50,571 nt of DNA from JBCCSZ01 sp039199225 (GTDB taxonomy: Bacteria > Bacteroidota > Bacteroidia > Chitinophagales > Saprospiraceae): NCBI GenBank assembly GCA_039199225.1, contig JBCCSZ010000008.1, positions 1 through 50,571 of the forward strand, in the 5' to 3' direction. The stretch's first letter is position 1. Each line of letters begins with the position of its first letter. The notes under the pieces are model-generated. The model ran no database searches and was not told where the DNA came from. It worked only from the letters and a program-made list of their open reading frames with translations. The position numbers were made by a program, and so were the translations under genes. This document shows positions 1 through 7,354 of the stretch, piece after piece.

Positions 1-1542
1 CGCGTTTGCTTCTATATGCCCATGGTCCCAGAGTTGGCCATCGGGGTTTTGGCCTGTGCGCGCATCGGAGCCATCCACTCCGTTGTTTTTGCTGGCTTTT
101 CCGCCACAGCACTCGCCGATCGCATCAAGGATGCCAGTTGCAAAATGGTGATCTGCTCTGATTTTAACCAGAGAGGCAGCAAGGTCATACCGGTCAAAGC
201 AGTGGTAGACGAAGCCTTGAAAAAGCGTTGTCGATCTGTCGAAACGGTCATCGTTCACCGAAACAGTGGAGAAAAGGTCAAGATGAAGAAGGGACGTGAC
301 AAGTGGTGGCACGAAGAAATTGCCGGTCGACGCAAAAGCTGCAAGGCCGAAGTGATGGATTCTGAAGACCTCCTGTTTATCCTTTACACTTCCGGCTCTA
401 CTGGCAAACCCAAAGGAGTCGTCCACACCTGTGGTGGTTACATGGTTTATACCTGCTTCAGCTTCCGCAATGTTTTTCAATACCAAGATGGAGATGTTTA
501 CTGGTGTACAGCCGATATTGGCTGGATTACCGGGCATTCCTACATCATCTACGGTCCACTACTGGCTGGCGCCACGACCATGATGTTCGAAGGCGTACCA
601 ACCTATCCAGATGCCGGCCGCTTTTGGCACATTTGCGAAAAACACCGGGTCAACCAGTTTTACACCGCTCCCACTGCCATCCGCGCTTTGATGGCCAAGG
701 GCGACCAGTGGCCTTCCCACTACGATTTGAATAGCCTCAAAGTACTAGGAACGGTCGGCGAACCGATTAATGAGGAAGCTTGGCATTGGTACGACGAGAA
801 AATTGGTAAGGGCAAATCGCCCATTGTTGATACTTGGTGGCAAACCGAGACGGGGGGCATACTCATCACTTCGATAGCGGGCGTGACGCCGCAGAAGCCC
901 ACCTACGCGACTCTGCCGATGCCTGGCATCCAACCATGCCTGGTCAATGCCGATGGAGAAGAGATCAAAGAAAATGGTGTGGAAGGGCTCCTGTGCATCA
1001 AGTTCCCTTGGCCCAGCATGATCCGGACGACTTATGGTGACCACGATCGGTGCAGACAGGTGTATTTCTCGGCCTTCGAAGACAAATATTTCACTGGCGA
1101 CGGCGCTCGCCGCGACGAAGATGGCTTGTACCGAATCATCGGTCGGGTCGACGATGTCATCAACGTATCTGGCCACCGGATGGGTACGGCCGAGGTTGAA
1201 AATGCCATCAACGAACATCCAAACGTCATCGAGTCTGCCGTTGTGGGTTATCCCCACGACATCAAGGGGCAAGGCATCTACGCCTATGTGATCGTAGACG
1301 ATGTCGGAAAAGACAATGCTGCCTTTCACAAGGACATCCATAAAACCGTCAGCAAGGTCATCGGCCCAATTGCCAAACCGGATAAAATCCAGTTGGTACC
1401 GGGCTTACCAAAGACTCGTTCGGGCAAGATCATGCGACGCATTCTTCGAAAAATAGCCTCCGGCGATACATCCAATCTCGGCGATGTCTCTACACTGCTG
1501 AACCCAGACATTGTTGAGGTGTTAAAAGAGGGAAAAAAATAG
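1..1542 (+). CDS. acsA: Acetyl-CoA synthetase, C-terminal part (5' truncated by window edge)
   Basis: AMP-forming acetate-CoA ligase: activates acetate with ATP to acetyl-AMP and then to acetyl-CoA in the cytoplasm. The reading frame is open from base 1 (RVCFYMPMVPELA), so the gene starts outside the window; the visible ATG at 16 is internal. Visible family motifs are the phosphate loop YTSGSTGKPKGVVHT, WWQTETGG, the YFTGDGARRDEDG hinge region and the C-terminal SGKIMRRILRKIA, which holds the lysine that is acetylated by Pat-type enzymes in known Acs proteins. About 513 of the usual ~630-650 residues are present and the C-terminus (VEVLKEGKK, then TAG) is normal for the family. The next coding region follows in the same frame immediately after the TAG (see the findings). 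Confidence 0.96.
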   Translation, partial: RVCFYMPMVPELAIGVLACARIGAIHSVVFAGFSATALADRIKDASCKMVICSDFNQRGSKVIPVKAVVDEALKKRCRSVETVIVHRNSGEKVKMKKGRDKWWHEEIAGRRKSCKAEVMDSEDLLFILYTSGSTGKPKGVVHTCGGYMVYTCFSFRNVFQYQDGDVYWCTADIGWITGHSYIIYGPLLAGATTMMFEGVPTYPDAGRFWHICEKHRVNQFYTAPTAIRALMAKGDQWPSHYDLNSLKVLGTVGEPINEEAWHWYDEKIGKGKSPIVDTWWQTETGGILITSIAGVTPQKPTYATLPMPGIQPCLVNADGEEIKENGVEGLLCIKFPWPSMIRTTYGDHDRCRQVYFSAFEDKYFTGDGARRDEDGLYRIIGRVDDVINVSGHRMGTAEVENAINEHPNVIESAVVGYPHDIKGQGIYAYVIVDDVGKDNAAFHKDIHKTVSKVIGPIAKPDKIQLVPGLPKTRSGKIMRRILRKIASGDTSNLGDVSTLLNPDIVEVLKEGKK

Positions 1543-2826
1543 AAAGCCATTTCCTCTTATTACTATTTACTGCTGCTGACGATCTGTGAGCGTTTCACCT
1601 ATTATGGGATTCGATCTACGTTGACGATTTTCCTGATGAGTGAACAAGGCATGAATCTGGAATTGGAGGAGGCATTGGCCTACTTCAATCAGTTTACCCT
1701 TATTTTCAGCCTCAGCCTCTTACCGATGGGCTTCCTGACCGATGTCTTCTTTGGCCATCGCAGGTCACTCATTTTGAGCGGTGCGGCCATCGCTTTCGGT
1801 TGTTTGCTGGCCATCTTATTGGACTTTGAATGGCTGCGCTACAGCCTTGGCCTCATCGCTGTCGGGATGGGGTGGATGCATTCCAATCTGGTCGTAGGCA
1901 TCGGCAACCACTACACGCAATCCGGCGGCAATAGAAGGCTGGGCTTTTTGTTTTACATTCTCGCCGTCAACCTAGGATCTTTTTTGGGTGCTTTGGGTAC
2001 CACTTGGGTGTATGATTCCTATGGTTTTGAATGGAGCTACCTTGTGATGATGGTCATTATCCTGCAAGGGACAGCCCTTTACGCCTTTTTCTCCCATTCC
2101 AAGCAGCAAAGTACTTCTGACGAAACCATACTGACCGAAAGGGCGCTCGAAATGGCCAATCTGCAGATTTTGGATGCCCCCGAAGGTCCCCAAGGCCAGC
2201 AAGAAGAGCGTCCAGCACCAGATCGAACAGATTGGCAATTTCAACTGAGCCTCGTCATTTTCGCTAGTCTGATGTTCATCACCTCCCAAGGTTTGTATGA
2301 TTTTAGCCTGACCAACCGCCTACGGGACTTTTCCAGTTTGGAGTTGCTCGGGAGGGCTTCCTATTTCACGGCCTATCTTTATGTACCGATCACAATCCTG
2401 CTAGGGCTTTACTTATACTATCGCCCCAAGGCCAATTCTCTTCGCTTATTTGGCAGCAATTTTCTGTTTTTGGCCATTGGCAGCAGTCTGCTTTTACTCA
2501 TCTTGACCTGGGTCAACGGTAGAAGTAGCGGCATCCTTTGGTTGATATTCTTACCAGCCATATTTACCAACACAGCCGAAAACATCTACTCTGTTCTGGC
2601 GCCTTCATTGCTCACTCGCCTGGCTCCCGTAGCTTGGGCAGCAACCATCGTCGGATTTTTCAGTGCCGCCTTGAGGCTGTGCCGCTTTGTCGTCAACTGG
2701 GTCACAACGCGCGTACCTGGCGCAACCTCCCTCCTACTGATCGTCATCGTTTTGGGCATTCTCATGGCCCTAGTGCTGTCCCTCTACCAGCGATCGGAGC
2801 AAATCGAGGCTTCCCAACAAAATTGA
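1543..2826 (+). CDS. POT/PTR-type proton-coupled peptide transporter, start codon unresolved
   Basis: Polytopic inner-membrane protein of the POT branch of the MFS, probably importing di/tripeptides. The N-terminal signature CERFTYYGIRSTLTIFL matches the POT motif ExxERFxYYG, with Thr in place of the first Glu. A GFLTDVFFGHRRSLI loop and GFLFYILAVNLGSFLG also fit. About 12 hydrophobic segments are visible and the C-terminus is intact. The signature is encoded at 1588-1608, upstream of the first in-frame ATG (1636) and of the TTG at 1621, so either of those starts would delete TM1. Homologous coding appears to begin directly after the acsA amber codon in the same frame; the only candidate starts there are ATT at 1549 or CTG at 1570-1578. 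It could be a rare-start gene, a readthrough extension of Acs, or a sequence error. The family call is fairly sure; the start is not. Confidence 0.75.
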   Translation, partial: KAISSYYYLLLLTICERFTYYGIRSTLTIFLMSEQGMNLELEEALAYFNQFTLIFSLSLLPMGFLTDVFFGHRRSLILSGAAIAFGCLLAILLDFEWLRYSLGLIAVGMGWMHSNLVVGIGNHYTQSGGNRRLGFLFYILAVNLGSFLGALGTTWVYDSYGFEWSYLVMMVIILQGTALYAFFSHSKQQSTSDETILTERALEMANLQILDAPEGPQGQQEERPAPDRTDWQFQLSLVIFASLMFITSQGLYDFSLTNRLRDFSSLELLGRASYFTAYLYVPITILLGLYLYYRPKANSLRLFGSNFLFLAIGSSLLLLILTWVNGRSSGILWLIFLPAIFTNTAENIYSVLAPSLLTRLAPVAWAATIVGFFSAALRLCRFVVNWVTTRVPGATSLLLIVIVLGILMALVLSLYQRSEQIEASQQN

Positions 2827-2847
2827 CCATCGAATCGTAGGCTTACA

Positions 2848-2876
2848 CAAAAAAGAAGACCCTTTCTGAGGGCCTT
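2848..2876 (-). terminator. Rho-independent terminator for the cupin-protein gene
   Basis: Reading the minus strand, AAGGCCCT pairs with AGGGTCTT (one mismatch) around a five-base loop and is followed by six T. It lies about 50 bases past the stop of the minus-strand gene that ends at 2927, and there is no T-tract on the plus side. Confidence 0.6.
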
Positions 2877-2926
2877 CCAAAGGAATTGAAAAAAACATAT
2901 TAATCAACTATAATATGAACAGCTTT

Positions 2927-3766
2927 TCAGGCGCCTTCGCCAAACATAATCAGGATGGCTTCGGTGGCTTCATCGGTTTCATTCCACCATTTGTGGTGTA
3001 CATTGGGCGGAATAAAAATGGTGTTGCCTTCCGATAGAGAAACTTCCTGACCGTCTACAATCCCCTTGGTGGTGCCTTTGATGGCCACGATGAGCATGGG
3101 AAAAGGCATGGCCTGTTCTCTGGGGTCTTCCCTTACGCGCTCCTGCGGCAAGACTCTGAACCAGCCGGTACGCAGACCAGGTTGATAGTAAAAAACGACA
3201 AAATTAGAGCCGTGGGCTCTGCGAGTCATCCCCTCCTTGAAAGGAATGGTCTCCGGGAATCCCTTGGTGAAAAAATGAAAGGAAAACATATTGATCTTCC
3301 CATAGTCCTCCATCTTGGGTTGATAGCCTTCCATTAATTTGACACTCATGGGGGTATAATCCCCAGAAAAGGCTTTCCCCTGGGCTGTCAAGGCATTGAT
3401 TTGGCCCTCGTAAATGCCTTGGAGGGTTTCATATTCAATGTTGTAAATAAAGGTCGGTGTCTCGGGAAGACCTTCTCGGACTAATACTTCCCAGGAATCC
3501 TCCAACTTCTTGCCGGTCACATGTACAGTCCATTCGGCCAAATCAGGTACTTGGATGCCAAATTTCATCTCGTCGGATGCAAAGCGGTCGTTTCGATAGT
3601 CGGCTACGAAAGACGCCACCATTTCAGCAGCCTGCTCCATCCGCTCTTTGTGGTTTACAGGCATTTCTTTTGAAGGGGAATGGTCTGAGGCCGATGGCTG
3701 TGAAAATACCGGTGGCAAAATGGCCATACAAAGCCATAGGACGAAGAAAGATTTCAGTAGATTCAT
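2927..3766 (-). CDS. Secreted protein with SCP2-like domain and C-terminal cupin
   Basis: A 279-residue protein with a clear signal peptide (MNLLKSFFVLWLCMAILPPVFSQ), so exported. Residues about 45-160 look like an SCP2 sterol-carrier fold: WTVHVTGKKLEDSWEV, then TFIYNIEYETLQGIYEGQ and a GDYTPMSVKL strand. The last ~60 residues form a cupin barrel with the pattern VDGQEVSLSEGNTIFIPPNVHHKWWN; the HH pair may bind a metal. The role is unknown; a small-molecule-binding or lactonase/isomerase-like periplasmic function is possible but not shown. It is a monocistronic gene with its own terminator. Exported cupins are common in Bacteroidota, but I do not recognise this two-domain combination as a named family. 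Confidence 0.72.
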   Translation of the reverse strand: MNLLKSFFVLWLCMAILPPVFSQPSASDHSPSKEMPVNHKERMEQAAEMVASFVADYRNDRFASDEMKFGIQVPDLAEWTVHVTGKKLEDSWEVLVREGLPETPTFIYNIEYETLQGIYEGQINALTAQGKAFSGDYTPMSVKLMEGYQPKMEDYGKINMFSFHFFTKGFPETIPFKEGMTRRAHGSNFVVFYYQPGLRTGWFRVLPQERVREDPREQAMPFPMLIVAIKGTTKGIVDGQEVSLSEGNTIFIPPNVHHKWWNETDEATEAILIMFGEGA

Positions 3767-3995
3767 CTTTGTTGATATTTAAGGATGATAAAATAAGATG
3801 CAAACCCTAGCCGCACCGCCCCATGCTAAAAGCTCGGTGGATTCCATTGGTTTTTAGGCTCCCAACATGCACTTATTGGCATGGGAGAAGAGTGGCGAAT
3901 AGGGATTTGATTAAAGAAATAAGAACAAGACAAAGGAATCCAAAAATCTGCTAAGATGCTGGCTTTCAAAGGGGAATGTGGGGAAATGACAGCTT

Positions 3996-4823
3996 TTAGG
4001 GGCGAATTTGCAGCAGTTGTTTGATGTCCTCTGCGTATTGCTTGGAAACCGGCACCTCATCGGAATAGTTGTCCAGGCACAGGGTCATACTTCGGCTGGT
4101 CATTTTGCGGATTTTGAAGCATTCCACATTGATTAAATACCCCCTATGGCAACGGTAAATGGGGGAAAGTGGATGGACGAGTTGGGATTCAATGTTTTTT
4201 AAGCTCGACCGAAAGAGGACCTTTTTACGCGCTCCTTCTTCCAACAGGTGGATGTCTACGTAATTGTCATCACTTTGGATGTACAGCACATCTTTTGGAT
4301 TGAGGCGTATGGATTTTCCACCAGGCGCATTTATCACATATTCCTCTTTCTGGGTCAGCAAGGAGATTTTCTTGCGATTGAAAAACGGATAGATACCTAG
4401 GATGAAAAAGGAGACGGTAATGGTGATGACGACGATGCGTCCAACCACAAAGAAATACTCCATCAGTGTGAAATCCCGGAAGCCCCCCATGTAGCTTTTG
4501 TAAAAAAAATTGACGGCCCCGATAAAGAGAATCACAGAAGTATACCACAAAATGGCTTTGCCCAAGGTCCACTTTTGAAAAAACCTCGGAAACAAGCTTG
4601 GGATGCTCCATTCCAATAGTAGGACAGATAAGATAAACAGCAGGCCCAAACCGAAGATGAAGAAATTGTAGTACCATTGGCCATGGACGTTTTTAATGCC
4701 AAATGGTTCGTACAATATGATGAACAAGCTACAGGACAGCCCGGTCAATATGAGCCAAAACAAATTCTTTCGGGATTTTTCCGGTCTGGGAAAGGGCGTA
4801 TTTAGAAGAGCGAAAAAATTCAT
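3996..4823 (-). CDS. Membrane-anchored LytTR DNA-binding regulator
   Basis: The N-terminal half has four hydrophobic segments (for example LFWLILTGLSCSLFIILYE, FIFGLGLLFILSVLLLEW, AILWYTSVILFIGAVNFF, VVITITVSFFILGIYPFF). The C-terminal ~100 residues are a LytTR domain (KDVLYIQSDDNYVDIHLLE, RSSLKNIESQL, YRCHRGYLINVECF). There is no receiver domain, so it is a one-component membrane sensor/regulator rather than a response regulator. The start is placed at MNFFALL (CAT at 4821-4823); the frame stays open 11 codons further to 4856 but that stretch lacks family character. The flanking genes are oriented differently, so it is probably a single-gene unit. Ligand and targets are unknown. Confidence 0.82.
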   Translation of the reverse strand: MNFFALLNTPFPRPEKSRKNLFWLILTGLSCSLFIILYEPFGIKNVHGQWYYNFFIFGLGLLFILSVLLLEWSIPSLFPRFFQKWTLGKAILWYTSVILFIGAVNFFYKSYMGGFRDFTLMEYFFVVGRIVVITITVSFFILGIYPFFNRKKISLLTQKEEYVINAPGGKSIRLNPKDVLYIQSDDNYVDIHLLEEGARKKVLFRSSLKNIESQLVHPLSPIYRCHRGYLINVECFKIRKMTSRSMTLCLDNYSDEVPVSKQYAEDIKQLLQIRP

Positions 4824-4909
4824 ACTGTGATCAATCCATTTGAAGCCAAAAACCAATAGTTACACCATAGCGAACTTCTAACTTAGCTAATATTTTCTAT
4901 TTTAAGGAA

Positions 4910-5323
4910 ATGGAAAAGTTAAAAATCATAGAAGATCAAATCCCGATCAAAATCTATCAAAATTTGAGGGTGAGCAGCGGATTGTCCGCCAAGACTGATG
5001 AAGCCTGCGAGATTGGACTAAGAAACGCTGTCCACTCCATTATGGTAGAGTTGGAGGGCCAAATCATCGGTATGGGCAGGATCATCGGAGATGGTGGCTG
5101 CTTTTGCCAAGTGGTAGATATTTGTGTACTTCCCGAGCTGCAGGGCCGAGGAGTCGGCAAGCTCATCATGGAAAACCTGACCAAATTCATTCGTGAAAAG
5201 CTACCCACTTCCTGTTATACCAGCCTGATTGCCGACGGCGATGCCTCCTACCTATATGAAAAGTTTGGCTTCAAAGCGACGATGCCCGTGTCTAAGGGGA
5301 TGTATTTACAAAACGATGGCTGA
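4910..5323 (+). CDS. GNAT-family N-acetyltransferase
   Basis: A 137-residue cytoplasmic protein with the GNAT core: strand IGMGRIIGDGGCFCQVVDICVLPELQGRGVGKLIMENL, containing the acetyl-CoA loop LQGRGVG (Q/RxxGxG/A motif), and the C-terminal YLYEKFGFKA that closes the fold. Substrate unknown; this small subclass includes aminoglycoside- and polyamine-like acetyltransferases, but nothing here points to one. It converges on the MiaE-like gene with only nine bases between stops, so the two transcripts probably overlap. Confidence 0.85.
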   Translation: MEKLKIIEDQIPIKIYQNLRVSSGLSAKTDEACEIGLRNAVHSIMVELEGQIIGMGRIIGDGGCFCQVVDICVLPELQGRGVGKLIMENLTKFIREKLPTSCYTSLIADGDASYLYEKFGFKATMPVSKGMYLQNDG

Positions 5324-5332
5324 ACATCGCTC

Positions 5333-5938
5333 CTAGTGCATCCGATCGCCCCTCAGCTCCAAGTTGTCCATAATCCCAGCTTCGTGGGCAAGGTATTCCT
5401 TCCAACGCACCCGAACAGCATCCGGATCGCCATACTGCTTGGCCAGATCGATGAACAGACGGTAGTGGCCCGCTTCGGAAACCATGAACTTATGATAGAA
5501 TTCTTTCAGCTGATCGTCGTTGATGTGTAGCGACAAAAGGCGAAAGCGCTCACAGCTTCGTGCTTCGATGAGTGCGCAGACCAGCAGGCGCTCGATGAGG
5601 CGCTCGTCTCGGCTACCGCCCTTCTTTTGGAACTTCAGCAACTCGTTGACATACTCGTCCTTGCGCTGTCGCCCCAGTTGGAGGTCCCGCTTTTCCAGCT
5701 CCGCCAGCACCAGGCGAAAATGGCCCCATTCCTCGGTCACGATCGGTGCCAAAGCTTTGACCATGTCCGCCTTGTCGGGATATTGCTGAATGAGAGAGAT
5801 GACAGAAGTCGCTGCTTTTTGCTCACAATAGGCGTGATCCGTTAGAATGTCGCCCAGGTCTTTTTCGGCCAGATTTACCCAACGCGGGTCGGTAGGCAAT
5901 TGGAGTCCGAGCATACTGAGTGTGGTAGGTTGTGGCAT
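5333..5938 (-). CDS. miaE: tRNA-(ms2io6A)-hydroxylase, MiaE-like
   Basis: A 201-residue ferritin-like di-iron protein. The iron ligand pairs are visible: an early Glu helix (DHAYCEQKAATS), EEWGHF (ExxH), IEARSCERF and SEAGHYRLF (ExxH), in the order and spacing of MiaE, which hydroxylates the isopentenyl group of ms2i6A37 in tRNA. The start is set at MPQPTTLSMLGLQLPTDPRW (5936-5938). The frame is open to 6049, but that stretch is translated low-complexity repeat (NHKITDHQTTDHQITKPQ) and is unlikely to be protein. It lies downstream of, and in the same direction as, the coiled-coil protein gene. Confidence 0.85.
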   Translation of the reverse strand: MPQPTTLSMLGLQLPTDPRWVNLAEKDLGDILTDHAYCEQKAATSVISLIQQYPDKADMVKALAPIVTEEWGHFRLVLAELEKRDLQLGRQRKDEYVNELLKFQKKGGSRDERLIERLLVCALIEARSCERFRLLSLHINDDQLKEFYHKFMVSEAGHYRLFIDLAKQYGDPDAVRVRWKEYLAHEAGIMDNLELRGDRMH

Positions 5939-5940
5939 AT

Positions 5941-6045
5941 TGTCAGTTGTTTGGTGATGGCAGCGGAGCTGCGGGTGGTTTTGTGGTTTTGTGATTTGGT
6001 GATCAGTGGTTTGGTGATCGGTGATTTTGTGGTTTTTTAGTTGAG
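5941..6045. repeat. Low-complexity interspersed repeat tract (GGTTTTGTGATTTGGTGATC type)
   Basis: About 100 bases of degenerate tandem units built from GTGATTTGGTGATC, GGTTTTGTGG and related words, lying just upstream of the miaE-like start. Its reverse complement shares a perfect 22-base block beginning AAATCACCGATCACC with the tract at 20860-20921, where it lies in the other orientation. Not protein coding. Confidence 0.65.
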
Positions 6046-7305
6046 GCATTTTAGTTGATCGGAGAAGAAATCTAGTTCGTAGACTTCGTAATCTTCGTAG
6101 CCGGTCCCCCAGACAACGCGGATGCGGTCGACTTCCTCCTTTCGCAAACTCTTCTCTTGGCTGCCGCTGATGGTGTACTGTCCTTTGTAGGTGACTCGCT
6201 TGTTGACTTTGTCAAGCACACCGATGTCGGTTTGGGTGTTGACAAGGCGAACGGTGGCACCGCTGATGAATTTTATGATGATGCTGCTCCCTTTGTCCAA
6301 TACTCCAAATTCGCGCTGAGCCATATCGGAGGCAATGGTAAATTCTAAGTCGAGGTATTTACCAGCGCCGGACACTGCGGATACTGCTCCGATACAGGTG
6401 ATGTAGTCCCGTTCCTTGAGGTAGGGCTTTAGTTCGTCCCGCGTGTGGGCGAAGAGCAACTGGGCCTCCAATTCTTTGCGGCGGCGGCCAGTGAATTCAT
6501 CCACCCCCTCGCTGGCGATTTTGCAAGGCGAGCCAGGGGGATGCAGCATCACGTCATCGTCTTTATCCATCTTCCAGCCTCCTTTTTCTTCACTGAATGA
6601 ATTGGCGAAGCGATCTTCCTCCATGTCGGTGATGGATTTCTTGCGCTTCTTGCTTTTATCCGACTTTTTGGGTCCTATTCGCTCGATTTTCTCCCCATTG
6701 AGGCGGGCCATGTACTTGTCGCGTTTCTCCTTGGTCATAGGGATCATCCGCTCGGCCTGTTTGACACTCTTGCGGGCCTCCTTCACCTTGGCGTTGATGC
6801 TTTGCTCTCGGGATTTGGCCAGCTTGAACTCCTCCTCCAAGGCGATGAGATCCTCCACACTGGTGTTGACATCTGTTTGCGCCACTTTGAGTTTGCTTTC
6901 CAACTCATCCTTTTGCAGACGAGCTTGGCTCTGTTCGTCCTCCAATCGACTCAACTCCGCCTTGGCCCGTTCGGCATAGAGGATCGCTTGCTGGCGGGCC
7001 TGTTCCTCCACTTCGGGATTCAACTGATTGCTATTGGACAAGCCGATACTACTCGAGCTCTTGCGCTTTTTCTTCCGCTTTTTGCGCTTTTTACCCTTCT
7101 TACCTTCCTCCCCAATCCACTCAGAACCATCGGCAGGATCCGTGATGAGTTCCTCTTCTCCTTCGTAATAGCGCCAGGAACCATCTGCGTAGATAATGAT
7201 CTTATCGCCATTCTGATTGGTGACCACTTTCTGTGCATTCAATGGCAGAGCAGCAAACAAGCTCAGGACAGATACTAAACAAACAAAAAAATGTCTAAAT
7301 TGCAT
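6037..7305 (-). CDS. Secreted coiled-coil protein with lysine-rich stretch, function unknown
   Basis: A 422-residue protein starting at MQFRHFFVCLVSVLSLFAALPLNAQ, a clear signal peptide (CAT at 7303-7305). The open frame upstream to 7470 runs into the divergent gene and was not used. Domain order: a short SH3-like or DUF-like start (VVTNQNGDKIIIYADGSWRYY), a Lys/Arg-rich run of about 20 residues (KKGKKRKKRKKKRK), a coiled coil at roughly residues 95-210 (many Glu/Ala/Lys heptads), a second basic patch, then a ~150-residue C-terminal beta-rich domain with two Cys and no recognised family. It probably acts in the periplasm or at the outer membrane. Divergent from the S9 peptidase gene with a 49-base shared promoter region. 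Confidence 0.72.
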   Translation of the reverse strand: MQFRHFFVCLVSVLSLFAALPLNAQKVVTNQNGDKIIIYADGSWRYYEGEEELITDPADGSEWIGEEGKKGKKRKKRKKKRKSSSSIGLSNSNQLNPEVEEQARQQAILYAERAKAELSRLEDEQSQARLQKDELESKLKVAQTDVNTSVEDLIALEEEFKLAKSREQSINAKVKEARKSVKQAERMIPMTKEKRDKYMARLNGEKIERIGPKKSDKSKKRKKSITDMEEDRFANSFSEEKGGWKMDKDDDVMLHPPGSPCKIASEGVDEFTGRRRKELEAQLLFAHTRDELKPYLKERDYITCIGAVSAVSGAGKYLDLEFTIASDMAQREFGVLDKGSSIIIKFISGATVRLVNTQTDIGVLDKVNKRVTYKGQYTISGSQEKSLRKEEVDRIRVVWGTGYEDYEVYELDFFSDQLKCLN

Positions 7306-7329
7306 ATTTTCGATTTTGGCCCGTATTTG

Positions 7330-7337
7330 CAAAATTA
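7330..7337 (-). promoter_or_regulatory. Bacteroidota -7 promoter box for the coiled-coil protein gene
   Basis: The minus strand reads TAATTTTG, an exact TAnnTTTG match, 24 bases before the chosen ATG at 7305. A TTTTG lies 13 bases upstream, shorter than the usual spacing to a -33 element, so only the -7 box is convincing. It supports the 7305 start over 7470. Confidence 0.5.
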
Positions 7338-7354
7338 CATAAATTCCTTTCAAA

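Noticed and set aside
5939..6049. N-terminal extension of the MiaE-like protein
   Set aside because: It is translated repeat sequence; the family N-terminus fits the Met at 5938.
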